The notes under the pieces were generated by a model. It did no database searches. It had not been told where the DNA came from and saw only the letters and a program-made list of their open reading frames with translations. The translations under genes and the position numbers were made by a program. Positions 35,009-44,565 of a stretch of DNA of 64,000 bases are shown here, piece by piece. The number at the start of each line of letters is the position of its first letter. Within the stretch, counting starts at the first letter, position 1. This stretch comes from Paenibacillus periandrae (lineage in GTDB: Bacteria > Bacillota > Bacilli > Paenibacillales > NBRC-103111), in NCBI RefSeq assembly GCF_022458865.1, contig NZ_JAJNMU010000013.1:124001-188000 (forward strand), read 5' to 3'.

Positions 35009-35959
35009 CTATTTGAACCAGCCCTTGCGATAAAACCATAGAAACATGGCAAATCCGATTCCGAACATCACACCGAGAATCATAAAATAACCCCAGTGCC
35101 ACGTTAATTCAGGCATATTAGCAAAATTCATCCCGTATATGCCGGCGATAAAGGTCAAAGGCATAAAAATCGTCGTGATGACCGTTAAGGTTTTCATAAT
35201 TGTATTCATCCTGTTGGAATTCAGGGATACATAACTATCCCGCATATCGGCGGTCATATCACGGGTCGCCTCAATAATTTCCGACAGCTTCAACAGATGA
35301 TCATAAATATCCGTAAAATAAATCTGCTGCTCCTTGATCCCGTCTATTTTATCCGAGCTGACCATCCGATACAGCAAGTCCCGCATCGGTACGATCGTTC
35401 GGCGCAGCTTCAACAGCTTCGTTCGGATTTCAAATATTTCGTTCATTAGCAGATGATTGGTAGCGCTTCTGCCTTTGATTTCAATTTCATTAAGCTGGTC
35501 CTCAATTTGATATACGGAGGGAAAATATTCGTCGACCATATTGTCCATCACCAAATAGGCCGCATAAGCATGCCCTTTAAGACGGATGGCCTCCTGCTGC
35601 TCGACCCGGCTCCAAGCCTCGTCGATTTCCCAGGATGGCGACAGGTGGAATGTAACAATGAAGTTATCACCCCAAAATATATCGACCTCTTCCGCAGCCA
35701 AGGTCACCGCGTTCACAGCATGCAGCACCAGAAAATTGACGGCCTCGTAATGATCCAGCTTTGGGCGCTGCAGGAGATGATAGCAGTCTTCGATTGCTAA
35801 CGGATGAAAATGAAAGTGAGTATCCAGCATGAGTGCCTCTTCATCTGTCGGGATGTCAAAATCCACCCAATACCAGCCCACATTCGGACTCGACAGGTCA
35901 TTTAAGCCAGCCTGAGGAATCACTTGAAATTGATGATCAACAGCCATTATTCGTATCAT
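35009..35959 (-). CDS. corA: CorA-family divalent cation transporter, 316 aa
   Basis: The ATG at 35959 is chosen over 36007 since GAGGAGCAAGTGGTT precedes it. The N-terminal cytosolic domain (MLDTHFHFHPLAIEDCYHLL) is followed by long helices and two C-terminal membrane segments. The signature GMN motif is present in FIAGIYGMNFANMPEL, and the C-terminus is basic (RKGWFK). CorA proteins form pentameric channels for Mg2+ and also Co2+ or Ni2+. The gene lies 36 bp above the UvrC-like gene and may be cotranscribed with it. No magnesium riboswitch was recognised upstream. Confidence 0.95.
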   Translation of the reverse strand: MIRIMAVDHQFQVIPQAGLNDLSSPNVGWYWVDFDIPTDEEALMLDTHFHFHPLAIEDCYHLLQRPKLDHYEAVNFLVLHAVNAVTLAAEEVDIFWGDNFIVTFHLSPSWEIDEAWSRVEQQEAIRLKGHAYAAYLVMDNMVDEYFPSVYQIEDQLNEIEIKGRSATNHLLMNEIFEIRTKLLKLRRTIVPMRDLLYRMVSSDKIDGIKEQQIYFTDIYDHLLKLSEIIEATRDMTADMRDSYVSLNSNRMNTIMKTLTVITTIFMPLTFIAGIYGMNFANMPELTWHWGYFMILGVMFGIGFAMFLWFYRKGWFK

Positions 35960-36189
35960 AACCACTTGCTCCTCGTCTTTATCGCTGCAGCTGCCTATCT
36001 CCTCCACTATACTCCTTGCATGTTCCGCTTAGCAACCAGCCAGCTTAAGAGCGAACAGCTTAAAATATGCTTGCATCGAGCATCAAACTGGTCAAATCGA
36101 TGTCAGTACAGGGAAAAAGCTTGAATGAAATGAATATATGATGAAATTGAGGGTTGTCATTTGTACCCGGAATTAGATATAATCTTATT

Positions 36190-36208
36190 GATAATGAGAA
36201 TCGGTATC
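36190..36208. promoter_or_regulatory. Fur box upstream of siderophore ATPase
   Basis: GATAATGAGAATCGGTATC matches 16 of 19 positions of the Fur consensus and lies 20 bases before the start codon, where it would block transcription or early elongation when iron is plentiful. Confidence 0.85.
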
Positions 36209-36228
36209 ATCATAAGGAGCGGATACAG

Positions 36229-37098
36229 ATGGGACGCTTATACACGGAACAATTAGATATTGCTTACGGAGACATTAGCATAGTCGAGCATTTAAATATT
36301 AGCATTCCTTCGGGGCAAATTACGGCGCTTGTCGGGGCGAATGGCTCAGGCAAATCAACAATTCTTAAAGCGATGGCCCGCATGCTGAAGCCAACGGGCG
36401 GGACCGTATACCTAGACGGCAAGTCGATTCATCGTCAAGCTACGAAGGAGGTCGCCAAGCAGCTCGCGATATTGCCGCAAAACCCGATTGCGCCAGACGG
36501 ACTGACGGTATCCGAGCTTGTCACCTATGGCCGCTTCCCTCATCAGAAGGGCTTCGGCTCCCTGACCAAGGAAGATAAGGAAGCCGTGCGCTGGGCGATT
36601 GAAATGACGGGGATGAACGAATTTTATGACCGCCCTGTAGACCAGCTATCCGGTGGACAGCGGCAGCGTGCCTGGATCGCCATGGCCTTGGCACAAGGAA
36701 CCGACATTTTGTTTTTGGATGAGCCAACGACCTTTCTGGATATGGCCCACCAGCTTGAAGTGCTGAAGCTGCTGCAGAAGCTGAACGACGAAGAAGGTCG
36801 CACAATTGTAATGGTCGTTCATGATCTCAACCACGCGGCTCGCTACGCCCACCATATGGTCGCCATTCAAAAGGGACGTGTTATCAGCAACGGTACCCCA
36901 GCTGAAGTCATGAATCTCGATGTACTTCGTGAGGTGTTTGGCATCGAAGCGGATATTATCCCTGATCCACGTACAGGCGTTCCTCTTTGTCTGCCGTATG
37001 GATTGGCTCATGAGTTTCACCAGCAGCCTTCTAACCCAGCGGGAGCAGTCAACAGCGAGTCAACCAGTCACAAAGAGCCCGCATCTGTGGGCAGATAG
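36229..37098 (+). CDS. Iron-siderophore ABC transporter ATP-binding protein (FecE/YusV type), 289 aa
   Basis: ATG at 36229 follows AAGGAGCGGATACAG. The ABC motifs are all present: Walker [11 protein letters not shown]-loop LPQNP, signature [10 protein letters not shown], Walker [13 protein letters not shown] and switch His [12 protein letters not shown]. The sequence is of the FepC/FecE/YusV type. No permease or binding protein gene lies next to it, so it probably powers permeases encoded elsewhere, as YusV does in Bacillus. The C-terminal 40 residues ([16 protein letters not shown]) are a low-complexity extension. The Fur box shows iron control. Confidence 0.95.
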   Translation: MGRLYTEQLDIAYGDISIVEHLNISIPSGQITALVGANGSGKSTILKAMARMLKPTGGTVYLDGKSIHRQATKEVAKQLAILPQNPIAPDGLTVSELVTYGRFPHQKGFGSLTKEDKEAVRWAIEMTGMNEFYDRPVDQLSGGQRQRAWIAMALAQGTDILFLDEPTTFLDMAHQLEVLKLLQKLNDEEGRTIVMVVHDLNHAARYAHHMVAIQKGRVISNGTPAEVMNLDVLREVFGIEADIIPDPRTGVPLCLPYGLAHEFHQQPSNPAGAVNSESTSHKEPASVGR

Positions 37099-37114
37099 TC
37101 GAACTCCACCAGTA

Positions 37115-37147
37115 AAACCTCGAGCCGGACGGTTCGAGGTTTTTTAT
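37115..37147 (+). terminator. Terminator after siderophore ATPase
   Basis: AAACCTCGAGCC-ggac-GGTTCGAGGTTT is followed by further T residues. Confidence 0.92.
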
Positions 37148-37213
37148 TGCTATAGCGTTCGTATGAATGGCATTATCTCTTCGTAGCGAGTAAGCCTGTT
37201 TATGCTCCGGCAA

Positions 37214-38668
37214 TCAGATTACCCCTTTATGGCCAGATGGCACACTTGTCGAGAAGGGGCTGGTCAGGCTGGAGGGCAGCAGGTACACCTCAGGGTCTCT
37301 GCTGCTTGCATTAACCCAGGCTTGTACACATAACGGATCAAAATGACTGCCGCTATGCTCCTTCAAAAAGCGTATGGCCTCCTCATGCGACCAAGCCTTC
37401 CGGTAAGATCGGGTTGAGGTCAACGCGTCATACACATCAGCGACTGCAACGATTCTCGCCAATAGCGGGATCTCTTCGCCTGTTAGACGATCAGGATATC
37501 CAGTCCCATCCCATTTTTCATGGTGAAATCGGATAATTTCAAGCTCCTCTTTCATAAATCCCAGATTCCTGCACATTTCATAGCCCTTCACCGGATGCGT
37601 TTCAATAATGAAACGTTCCTCCGGCGTAAGCCGCCCGGGCTTGTTCAATATCTCGTCAGGAATCGTGTTCTTGCCAACATCATGAACAATTGCCCCTTGT
37701 GACAGAGCACGGAGCTGCTCCGGCTTCAACTGCATTTCTTCGGCGAGCCTTAAGGCGTACATGGTTACCCTGAAATTATGGCCTGCTGTATACATGTCCT
37801 TAATCTCCGTAGCGAGCACCAGCTCTTTAACACTTGGAGACAAGCAGCTCGTTATTCGTTCAACCGGATCATTGGTAAACAAGGAGCGGATCACCATCGT
37901 CATCGATTGATTAGCCGCATACTGCTTGAATAAACCGTACAGCATGACCAGCATAGATGCCAATAGCAGAAAATGATACAGCCACCAGCTAAGAAGCCAG
38001 GTTTCGCCTAGCACCATAATCAACTGTGCATTAATCATCCAGCAGCAGCTGTAGACAATCGCAGCCTGCAGCGGGAAACGCGAATAGCGGTACGATTGAT
38101 GGTAACGATACATCGTCATCCCATTCAGGACCATAACCGCTCCGGTCGACAGCCACTTGGAGGCAAGCCCATCGAGTGGTATCCACTCTATCAGATGAGA
38201 AAAGGAAAGAGCAGCAGCTCCGATCAAGCCCAAGCCAATCGTCCATACAGGCACTAACCATTGTCTCCATCTGGACAAGCGCACAATGAAACCATTATCG
38301 GATGAAACCGAGGACAGCCATAACCAGAAGGAAGCTAGCAGCACACTCCCTTGTGCGGCCACTCCCGGCAGATGAGACATATGAATAAGCATATTGGGTG
38401 TGGACAAGCCATGGACAGAAAAAATCTCCGCCAACGAAATAAAGGCCATCGCCAAAAAGCTGATTTTAATATTACGTACGCGACTTCCCGATATGCCTAC
38501 GGCAATCGCAATAATACTTGCAAGCAAAGCAACCGAGCTGACAATATAAAAATGCCCGCGGGGTACCGCAAACTGGATATCAAGCAAAGGATTGAATTTT
38601 AACAAATTGAATACAAGAAAAGGTAATGTAATCGCTACCAATGGGCCCGTCAATTCTCGAAATTTCAT
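37214..38668 (-). CDS. Membrane HD-GYP domain protein (probable c-di-GMP phosphodiesterase), 484 aa
   Basis: ATG at 38668 follows AAGGGGATAACAACAA. About seven hydrophobic segments fill residues 8-250 (for example GHFYIVSSVALLASIIAIAV), a MASE-like sensory region. The C-terminal HD-GYP domain has HDVGKNTIPDEILNKPGRLT, later FHHEKWDGTGYPD with the GYP triad, and ARIVAVADVYDALTS. The metal-binding residues are present, so it may hydrolyse c-di-GMP. A GGDEF protein elsewhere in the window (59428) would make that signal. It stands alone on the minus strand. Confidence 0.93.
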   Translation of the reverse strand: MKFRELTGPLVAITLPFLVFNLLKFNPLLDIQFAVPRGHFYIVSSVALLASIIAIAVGISGSRVRNIKISFLAMAFISLAEIFSVHGLSTPNMLIHMSHLPGVAAQGSVLLASFWLWLSSVSSDNGFIVRLSRWRQWLVPVWTIGLGLIGAAALSFSHLIEWIPLDGLASKWLSTGAVMVLNGMTMYRYHQSYRYSRFPLQAAIVYSCCWMINAQLIMVLGETWLLSWWLYHFLLLASMLVMLYGLFKQYAANQSMTMVIRSLFTNDPVERITSCLSPSVKELVLATEIKDMYTAGHNFRVTMYALRLAEEMQLKPEQLRALSQGAIVHDVGKNTIPDEILNKPGRLTPEERFIIETHPVKGYEMCRNLGFMKEELEIIRFHHEKWDGTGYPDRLTGEEIPLLARIVAVADVYDALTSTRSYRKAWSHEEAIRFLKEHSGSHFDPLCVQAWVNASSRDPEVYLLPSSLTSPFSTSVPSGHKGVI

Positions 38669-38797
38669 TTGTTGTTATCCCCTTTATACTTGCTATCACG
38701 CTGTTATTGTACCATAAGACCTACTGTTAATTACACCAAAAAACCTGAAACTCAGGCTTTACACTGAATCCCAGGATCTTGGTTTGAAATTATGTCG

Positions 38798-39220
38798 TTA
38801 TTCCTTGTAAAGGCTTATGCTGACCTCATCCTTCACCAGTTGAGCATCTACGTCAATAATGTCCTGATTACGAGCCGAATCCGCTCCAAAAAAATCAACC
38901 AGCTTGATCCTGGCTTGGCGCTTCACTTCTTTATCGATACTCATCGCCACCGCTCCTATCGCCAGCATGAGCGCACCCAAATCGTCCAAATACCCGACGA
39001 CTGGAATGATATCCGGTATCATATCAAATGGAAAAATCAAATAGCCAAGCGCCCCGTAAATTTGTATTTTTGCTTTCATTGGCGTCTTCGGACTTTGCAG
39101 CGCATAATAAAGAAGCAATCCTGCGTAGACCACTTTCATTCCCGCGTCTTTGGCGGCTTTCTTCAGCTTCCTCCAAAAATCGTTCTCCGAATAATGCTTC
39201 TCGTATTTGGAATTGTCCAT
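38798..39220 (-). CDS. DUF1232 (YkvA-like) membrane protein, 140 aa
   Basis: ATG at 39220 follows GGAGGAGATGCGCCA. The defining DUF1232 motif is present: ALGYLIFPFDMIPDIIPVVG followed by YLDDLGALMLAIGAV. Two hydrophobic segments flank the motif. The function of the family is unknown. It is transcribed away from the BlaI-like gene. Confidence 0.92.
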   Translation of the reverse strand: MDNSKYEKHYSENDFWRKLKKAAKDAGMKVVYAGLLLYYALQSPKTPMKAKIQIYGALGYLIFPFDMIPDIIPVVGYLDDLGALMLAIGAVAMSIDKEVKRQARIKLVDFFGADSARNQDIIDVDAQLVKDEVSISLYKE

Positions 39221-39379
39221 TGGCGCATCTCCTCCGAATTCACTACTGACCACCCTGCCGCTTCAGATAACCGTGCTTCTAGCTCCTAATATACTCATAC
39301 CCCAATCATACCCATGATGAACCTTGCCACATATATAGTTACTCGTAGTCATGGCATTGTCACAACAACAGATCAGAAG

Positions 39380-39415
39380 TTGACAGTTGGTTTTCAGGTA
39401 ACTACAATAAGTAGT
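39380..39415 (+). promoter_or_regulatory. Promoter and BlaI-type operator of the BlaI/BlaR1-like operon
   Basis: TTGACA (39380-39385), 17 bases, then TACAAT (39403-39408). The palindrome ACTACaataaGTAGT (39401-39415) covers the -10 and resembles BlaI/MecI boxes, pointing to autorepression. Confidence 0.72.
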
Positions 39416-39430
39416 GTGAGGTGTTGTAAA

Positions 39431-39850
39431 GTGAAGATACAAAACTTTAAATATCATGAGAGGGGTTTAAATCGTTTTTTTGGACCTTTGGAAGCAAAAA
39501 TCATGAACATACTGTGGGATAGCTCCGAATTAGCCATTAAAGACGTTCAAGCCAAATTGGATCAGGACCAGACCAAGCCCCTTAATTTTAATACCGTCAT
39601 GACCGTTATGAATCGTTTGGTTGATAAAGGCTTTCTGACCAAACGAACCGAAGGAAGAACCGGCTTGTATCAGCCTATGGTAAGCAGGGATCATTTTCTG
39701 GAGAACCAATCCAAGGAATTAACCCATGAGCTGATCGAGGAGTTTGGGCCGCTTGTAGTCAATCATATGCTGGATGCGCTGGAAGAAGTCGATGCAGATT
39801 TAATCGCCAAGCTGGAACAAAAAATTAAGGCGCTCAAAAAGGACAATTAA
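39431..39850 (+). CDS. BlaI/MecI/CopY-family transcriptional repressor, 139 aa
   Basis: A GTG at 39431 follows GTGAGGTGTTGTAAA. The winged helix GPLEAKIMNILWDSSELAIK, NFNTVMTVMNRLVDKGFLTK and RTGLYQPMVSRD is typical for BlaI/MecI. The C-terminal part gives the dimer region with the protease-sensitive segment. The downstream gene encodes an M56 peptidase, the usual partner that cleaves or inactivates the repressor. No beta-lactamase lies in the window, so the target may be cell-envelope stress rather than resistance. Confidence 0.93.
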   Translation: MKIQNFKYHERGLNRFFGPLEAKIMNILWDSSELAIKDVQAKLDQDQTKPLNFNTVMTVMNRLVDKGFLTKRTEGRTGLYQPMVSRDHFLENQSKELTHELIEEFGPLVVNHMLDALEEVDADLIAKLEQKIKALKKDN

Positions 39851-39852
39851 CT

Positions 39853-40704
39853 ATGTGGACAAACAGATCCCGACTTATCTTTGTTTCGTGTATTCTCATT
39901 GCTGGTCTTATCCTTACGCAAATGGGTATGTACGCTCTGCATCTTCTGTTCGGACGAGAGCTCAGCTTTAATATTCTGCAGCTATGCAACAGCTGGCTCC
40001 GATCATTGGGCTTTTTAAAAACGAGCTATTTTCTTGGTGGGCTGGTCCTATATACGTTCGTGATGTGTTTTTGGCTGCTCGGCAAGCAGTTGTTCCTGTC
40101 TCAACACATGTATCGCAAGCTGCTCCGTGATCAAACTAACTTGAGCTCCGTTCAACCGATCCATAAGCTTGATGCTCCAGAAGCTGCCGATATTCATCTG
40201 GTCACCAGCACGAAACCTATGGCGTTTACGATGGGCTATCTGAAGCCGCGAATTTTTATGACTACGGGTTTATTGCAGCTGCTGGACAAGAATGAGATCC
40301 AAGCTGTCATTTATCATGAAAGGCAGCATCAACAAAGCGCAGACCCGTTAAAAACACTGATCCTGTCCTTGTGTGCGTCGGTATTCTGGTATATCCCGCT
40401 ATTGAAATGGATGCTTCACCACTATAAGATTGCCAGAGAGATTGTGGCTGACCAATATGCGATTCAACAGCTGGGCTCTTCCGTAGAGCTGGGCAGTGCT
40501 TTGCTTAAACTAGTAAAAAGAGGTACGGTGTTCACGATGCCCTTTACCTATGCCTCCTTTGCCGATACATCGGTAAATTATAGAATCAACCAAATTCTTG
40601 ACCCGCAAGCGAAAATTTCCTTTAAACCGCCGATCACGTCGACTCTAATCTCACTGCAGATTATCGTGTTGATTTCTATTTTGTTTGTTTTCAATTTATT
40701 TTAA
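39853..40704 (+). CDS. M56 (BlaR1-like) membrane metallopeptidase, 283 aa
   Basis: The ATG at 39853 lies two bases past the repressor stop codon, so the two are coupled. Zinc peptidase motif HERQH (HExxH) sits near residue 153, followed by the downstream Glu-containing helix REIVADQYAI. Hydrophobic segments lie at the N-terminus, around residues 50-80, after the HExxH, and at the very C-terminus. It has no C-terminal penicillin-binding sensor domain as BlaR1 has, so the signal sensed is unknown. Confidence 0.9.
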   Translation: MWTNRSRLIFVSCILIAGLILTQMGMYALHLLFGRELSFNILQLCNSWLRSLGFLKTSYFLGGLVLYTFVMCFWLLGKQLFLSQHMYRKLLRDQTNLSSVQPIHKLDAPEAADIHLVTSTKPMAFTMGYLKPRIFMTTGLLQLLDKNEIQAVIYHERQHQQSADPLKTLILSLCASVFWYIPLLKWMLHHYKIAREIVADQYAIQQLGSSVELGSALLKLVKRGTVFTMPFTYASFADTSVNYRINQILDPQAKISFKPPITSTLISLQIIVLISILFVFNLF

Positions 40705-40719
40705 ATTTTTTTAACAAAT

Positions 40720-40740
40720 AACACTACATTGTATAGTGTT
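40720..40740. promoter_or_regulatory. BlaI-type operator upstream of DoxX gene
   Basis: AACACTACATTGTATAGTGTT is palindromic (AACACTA/TAGTGTT) with the BlaI-like core TACATTGTA. It covers a possible -10 TATAGT (40732-40737), with TTAACA 15 bases upstream. Confidence 0.7.
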
Positions 40741-40762
40741 AATAATTAGAGGAGGCGTTCAT

Positions 40763-41170
40763 ATGATTACCAAAGCAGAAATAGGAATCCTGATTTCCCG
40801 AATTACCATCGGCATCATTTTTCTGGTCCATGGTCTGATGAAGTACCAGGGAGGCATTGACAATACGATAGGATTTTTCGAGCAGTTGGGCATTCCCGGC
40901 TATCTGGCCTATCCTGTGGGAGCGTTCGAAATTATTGGCGGTGTTTGTGCGATTATTGGTTTGGGAACACGTATTTTTGCAGCGATTTTTAGTGTGATTA
41001 TGATTACGGCTATTATTACAGCCAAGTATGCAATGGGATTTGCCGGCGGTTTTGAATTTGAGCTTGCGTTGCTTGTGATGTCGATTCACTTAGTGCTGGC
41101 CGGCAGCAAGCTTCTGGCGTTGGACCGCATATTCACGAATCAGTCCGCTTCCCACACACCTACTGCATAA
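40763..41170 (+). CDS. DoxX-family membrane protein, 135 aa
   Basis: ATG at 40763 follows AGAGGAGGCGTTCAT. Four hydrophobic helices with RITIGIIFLVHGLMKYQGG and YPVGAFEIIGGVCAIIGLGT fit DoxX. DoxX proteins are small quinone- or thiol-related membrane proteins; in mycobacteria one forms an oxidoreductase complex with SodA and SseA. The operator upstream resembles that of the BlaI-like gene, so it is probably part of the same regulon. Confidence 0.93.
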   Translation: MITKAEIGILISRITIGIIFLVHGLMKYQGGIDNTIGFFEQLGIPGYLAYPVGAFEIIGGVCAIIGLGTRIFAAIFSVIMITAIITAKYAMGFAGGFEFELALLVMSIHLVLAGSKLLALDRIFTNQSASHTPTA

Positions 41171-41240
41171 CTTGGGTTCGACCGTTTAATGATACCGATC
41201 GCATAAGGCCTTACTGTATCCGGTCCTGCCTCTTATATGA

Positions 41241-41287
41241 CAAAGAACTGCCTTCCTCATCCGGGAATGTGCAGTTCTTTGTCTTTT
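41241..41287. terminator. Terminator between DoxX and sugar permease genes
   Basis: CAAAGAACTGC and GCAGTTCTTTG make an 11-bp perfect stem with a T-rich tail on the plus strand and lie between convergent genes. Confidence 0.88.
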
Positions 41288-42140
41288 AGCCTTTTAATCC
41301 AGTTGTACTAATACCCTCGACAATATACTTTTGAAAGGCGATAAACACGACCACAATCGGAAGCAGCGACAACACGGACATCGCGAACATCGCACCCCAA
41401 TCGGTTTGTGCTGTAGGGTCGGACATATTTTTGATAGCGAGCGATACTGTAGCCAGCTTTGGTGAATTGAGGTACAGCAGTGGGCTGAAGAAGTCGTCCC
41501 AGGTCCAGTAAAATTTGAATATGGATACAGTGATGATTGGCGGGACAAGCAGCGGGATCAGGATCTGCATGAAGATTCGATACCTTCCGCAGCCATCGAT
41601 TGTAGCCGATTCGTCCAGCTCCTTCGGAATGCCGCGCAGGAATTGAATGATCAGGAAAATGAAGAACGCCCCACCAAAAAAAGACGGCACAATGAGCGGC
41701 AGAAACGTGTTAATCCAGTCTATTTTTTGAAAAAAGATATATTGGGGAATCGTCAATACCTCGGACGGCAGCATCATCGTCAACATCATGCACGCAAACC
41801 AGAAACGCGAGCCGCGGAACCGGATTCTGGCGAAGCCGTAAGCTACCATCGTTGAGGAAATGACGGTTCCGATCACGGAAAACAAGGTGATTATCAGCGA
41901 GTTTTTAAAAAATACGATAAATGAGGTGCCAGCAAAACCTTTGAAGCCATTAATATAGTTATTAAAATTAAAATGTGAAGGAAGCAGTTGATGCGCATTG
42001 ATGAAAATTTCCGAATTATCCTTGAGCGAGCTGGACAGCATCCACGCCAACGGATAGACCATGATCAAAGCGAAGCCGAATACGAAGAGGTGCAGGATTA
42101 CACTGCGCAGCCGTTGTAGTTGACGTTGTTGCCCCACCAT
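41286..42140 (-). CDS. CUT1 sugar ABC transporter permease (MalG type), 284 aa
   Basis: ATG at 42140 lies three bases after the stop of the other permease gene. The EAA loop motif ELDESATIDGCGRYRIFMQI is present, and six hydrophobic segments fit the family. The C-terminus ends GISTTGLKG, common in MalG-type permeases. It pairs with the MalF-type protein to import an oligosaccharide delivered by the lipoprotein at 43178-44527. No ATPase gene lies here; such systems use a shared MsmX-type ATPase. Confidence 0.95.
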   Translation of the reverse strand: MVGQQRQLQRLRSVILHLFVFGFALIMVYPLAWMLSSSLKDNSEIFINAHQLLPSHFNFNNYINGFKGFAGTSFIVFFKNSLIITLFSVIGTVISSTMVAYGFARIRFRGSRFWFACMMLTMMLPSEVLTIPQYIFFQKIDWINTFLPLIVPSFFGGAFFIFLIIQFLRGIPKELDESATIDGCGRYRIFMQILIPLLVPPIITVSIFKFYWTWDDFFSPLLYLNSPKLATVSLAIKNMSDPTAQTDWGAMFAMSVLSLLPIVVVFIAFQKYIVEGISTTGLKG

Positions 42141-42143
42141 CCT

Positions 42144-43055
42144 TTAATCCCCCTTCGATTCGTAATACACCCATTTTTTGGAGCTGGCAAACAGGATTGC
42201 CGTCAGTAAACCAATCGTCAGCAGCAGCACCCACGCCATCGCTGAGCCATAGCCCATTTCATAATAACGGAACGACTTTTCGTACAAATACAGCGCATAA
42301 AATAACGTCGTATCGAGCGGTCCTCCGCCGGTCACAATCATTCCCTCGGTAAATACCTTGAAGCCGTTGATGACACCCATCACCAAATTGAAAAAAATAA
42401 CCGGAGTCAAGAGCGGCAGTGTAATGCGTTTGAATTTCTGCCAGCCCCCTGCCCCATCCACCGTAGCTGCTTCATACAGCTCTGCTGGAACCTGCTTGAG
42501 ACCAGCCAGAAAGATAAGCATCGACGATCCGAATTGCCATACGGACAAGAGTACCAGGGTCAGCAGCGCCGTGGACGGCTGGGTGATCCAGGATGTTTTG
42601 GAGATAATACCGAATACAGCGGTCAGGAACGAATTGAAAGCACCCGCAGCTCCGAACAGCTGCCTCCACATGACAGCAACAGCCACACTGCCCCCAATCA
42701 AGGTGGGCATATAGTAGGCGGCCCGGAATAATCCGAGCAGCTTCAGCTTCGTATTCAGCAGCATCGCGATCACCAATGCGAAGCACAGACGTAACGGTAC
42801 TGCGACAAATACGAAAATCAGCGTTGCCTGGACCGACTTCCAATACCTCGGATCAGCGGTGAACATCTCTGTAAAATTATCGAAGCCCACCCACTCCGGT
42901 TCGGACAAAATATCATATTTCGTAAAGGCCAGATATAGCGAGGCCAGAATAGGCAGCAGTGAGAACACAAGAAATCCGAACAGCCACGGAGAAATAAACA
43001 CATACCCCGATATGTTATCGGAACTCCACCATCGTTTTTTGGGTAGGACCTTCAA
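42144..43055 (-). CDS. CUT1 sugar ABC transporter permease (MalF type), about 303 aa
   Basis: TTG at 43055, eight bases after GAGGTG, is the better start; GTG at 43064 is the alternative but leaves no room for a ribosome binding site. The EAA loop motif ELYEAATVDGAGGWQKFKRI and six hydrophobic segments define it. It follows the binding-protein gene after a short hairpin. Confidence 0.94.
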   Translation of the reverse strand: MKVLPKKRWWSSDNISGYVFISPWLFGFLVFSLLPILASLYLAFTKYDILSEPEWVGFDNFTEMFTADPRYWKSVQATLIFVFVAVPLRLCFALVIAMLLNTKLKLLGLFRAAYYMPTLIGGSVAVAVMWRQLFGAAGAFNSFLTAVFGIISKTSWITQPSTALLTLVLLSVWQFGSSMLIFLAGLKQVPAELYEAATVDGAGGWQKFKRITLPLLTPVIFFNLVMGVINGFKVFTEGMIVTGGGPLDTTLFYALYLYEKSFRYYEMGYGSAMAWVLLLTIGLLTAILFASSKKWVYYESKGD

Positions 43056-43086
43056 CTTGTACACACCTCACTTTTCACTAGACATA

Positions 43087-43115
43087 AAGAGATAAGCTAA
43101 CCGCGCTTATCTCTT
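43087..43115 (-). terminator. Attenuator-like hairpin between binding protein and permeases
   Basis: AAGAGATAAGC and GCTTATCTCTT form an 11-bp perfect stem. Such stems lower permease expression relative to the binding protein in many ABC operons. Confidence 0.6.
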
Positions 43116-43177
43116 CACATTGTTACGCATTTGCTTGCTTTTACCTATACGCTGCGGTTATCATCACAGGATTGTGC

Positions 43178-44527
43178 TTATTTCTTTTTCGCCAAAATCG
43201 CGTTCGCTTCTTTTCTAAACTTCTCTGCACCTTGCTTAGGCGTCGTTTTCTCAAAAAAGATTTCGTCACTGATGTTTTTAAACACTTTGCCTACCTCTAC
43301 AGCAGCTGTCGGATCGGGAGGATCAATCAGGCTCGAATATTTCTCAACGGTAGTAAGATATTCGGCAACTCTCTTCTGCGTATCTGAGAATGAGCTTTTC
43401 ATGCCTTCAAGCACAGCCGGGTGATAAGGCATTCCAAAATATGCGTTTAACGATTTGGCAGCATCGATGTTATTCGTGAAAAATTCAATGAACAAGGCCG
43501 CTTCTTCAGGATGCTTGGAGCTTTTGGCAATCGATTGGAAGAAGGACGGCTTGATGTACATGCCCTTGCCGTCTCCAGAGCCCGGATACATCGCCATGCC
43601 TACCTTTTTCTTCAGCTGTGTTTCCATGATGTCAACGTGGTTGCTCCAGTAGCTCAGGCTGCCGTATGCCGCCTGTCCTTTAGGGAAGGGACCATCCTCC
43701 AGGCCTCTCACTTCAAGCTCAACGCCCAGCGGGGAGATCAGACCCTCCTTCTGCCAACGAAGCTGCTGCTCGAAGAAATCGACAAACACTTTATCGTCTT
43801 CATAGCCAAGCCCGTCTTGAGCCGTGTTGTACATTTTCTTGCCCTGTTGTCTGAGCCACACAGCAAATTGGGTTTGGCTCATATGCGTATCACCGTAAAT
43901 ACCCAGCTTATCCTTGAACGTTCTCAAATCCTTCTCGTATTGCTCCCAAGTGTAGTTAGGAGTAGGAGGTGTCACACCTGCCTTGGCAAAAACATCCGGA
44001 TCATAAAAGGATACCAGTGCATTGTTACCGATATTAATCCCGTATACTTTACCGTTAAATTTGGCGCCATCGATATGGATCGGATTAACACCTTCCATGT
44101 TGATCGTTTTCTTCTGGATGTAATCGTCCAAGGGCAGCAGCAAATTTTTATTCACATAGTTCGTGATCTTGGAGTAATCCATCCGCACGACGTCCGGCAT
44201 ACTGTTGGAAGCAGCCTGTACGTTCAGCTTATCCCAGTAGGCATCGCCTGCGTAATATTCAGACTCGACCTTGATATGCGGGTAAGCTTTCTGGAACAGC
44301 TCCACGACCGCATTGGTTTTGTCCACCGTCATCTGCGAACCTGCCCAGTAAGTAATTCTTAGGGTTACGGGTTCTTTCTTGGCTGCTGCAGGTGTACTGG
44401 ACGCTGCGGGCTCTGCTGCTTTACCGCCAGCCGCCGGTGTGCTGGTTGCCGCTGGCTGCGAGCAGCCGGCAAGAGCCGCCAGAATCAGCAAGGTGGAAGT
44501 GAATTTAAGTTTCATCGATTTACGCAT
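43178..44527 (-). CDS. Extracellular sugar-binding lipoprotein of ABC transporter, 449 aa
   Basis: ATG at 44527 follows AAGGATGTGTAAGT. The signal peptide ends with lipobox LAGC (LILAALAGC), and an Ala/Pro-rich linker follows. The mature part has LRITYWAGSQMTVDKTNAVV and NSMPDVVRMDYSKIT, usual in family 1 solute-binding proteins for carbohydrates. Length matches the family. It is followed by a hairpin and two permease genes. The substrate cannot be told from the sequence. Confidence 0.94.
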   Translation of the reverse strand: MRKSMKLKFTSTLLILAALAGCSQPAATSTPAAGGKAAEPAASSTPAAAKKEPVTLRITYWAGSQMTVDKTNAVVELFQKAYPHIKVESEYYAGDAYWDKLNVQAASNSMPDVVRMDYSKITNYVNKNLLLPLDDYIQKKTINMEGVNPIHIDGAKFNGKVYGINIGNNALVSFYDPDVFAKAGVTPPTPNYTWEQYEKDLRTFKDKLGIYGDTHMSQTQFAVWLRQQGKKMYNTAQDGLGYEDDKVFVDFFEQQLRWQKEGLISPLGVELEVRGLEDGPFPKGQAAYGSLSYWSNHVDIMETQLKKKVGMAMYPGSGDGKGMYIKPSFFQSIAKSSKHPEEAALFIEFFTNNIDAAKSLNAYFGMPYHPAVLEGMKSSFSDTQKRVAEYLTTVEKYSSLIDPPDPTAAVEVGKVFKNISDEIFFEKTTPKQGAEKFRKEANAILAKKK

Positions 44528-44565
44528 ACTTACACATCCTTTTTATTATTAGTACGTATTGGACT

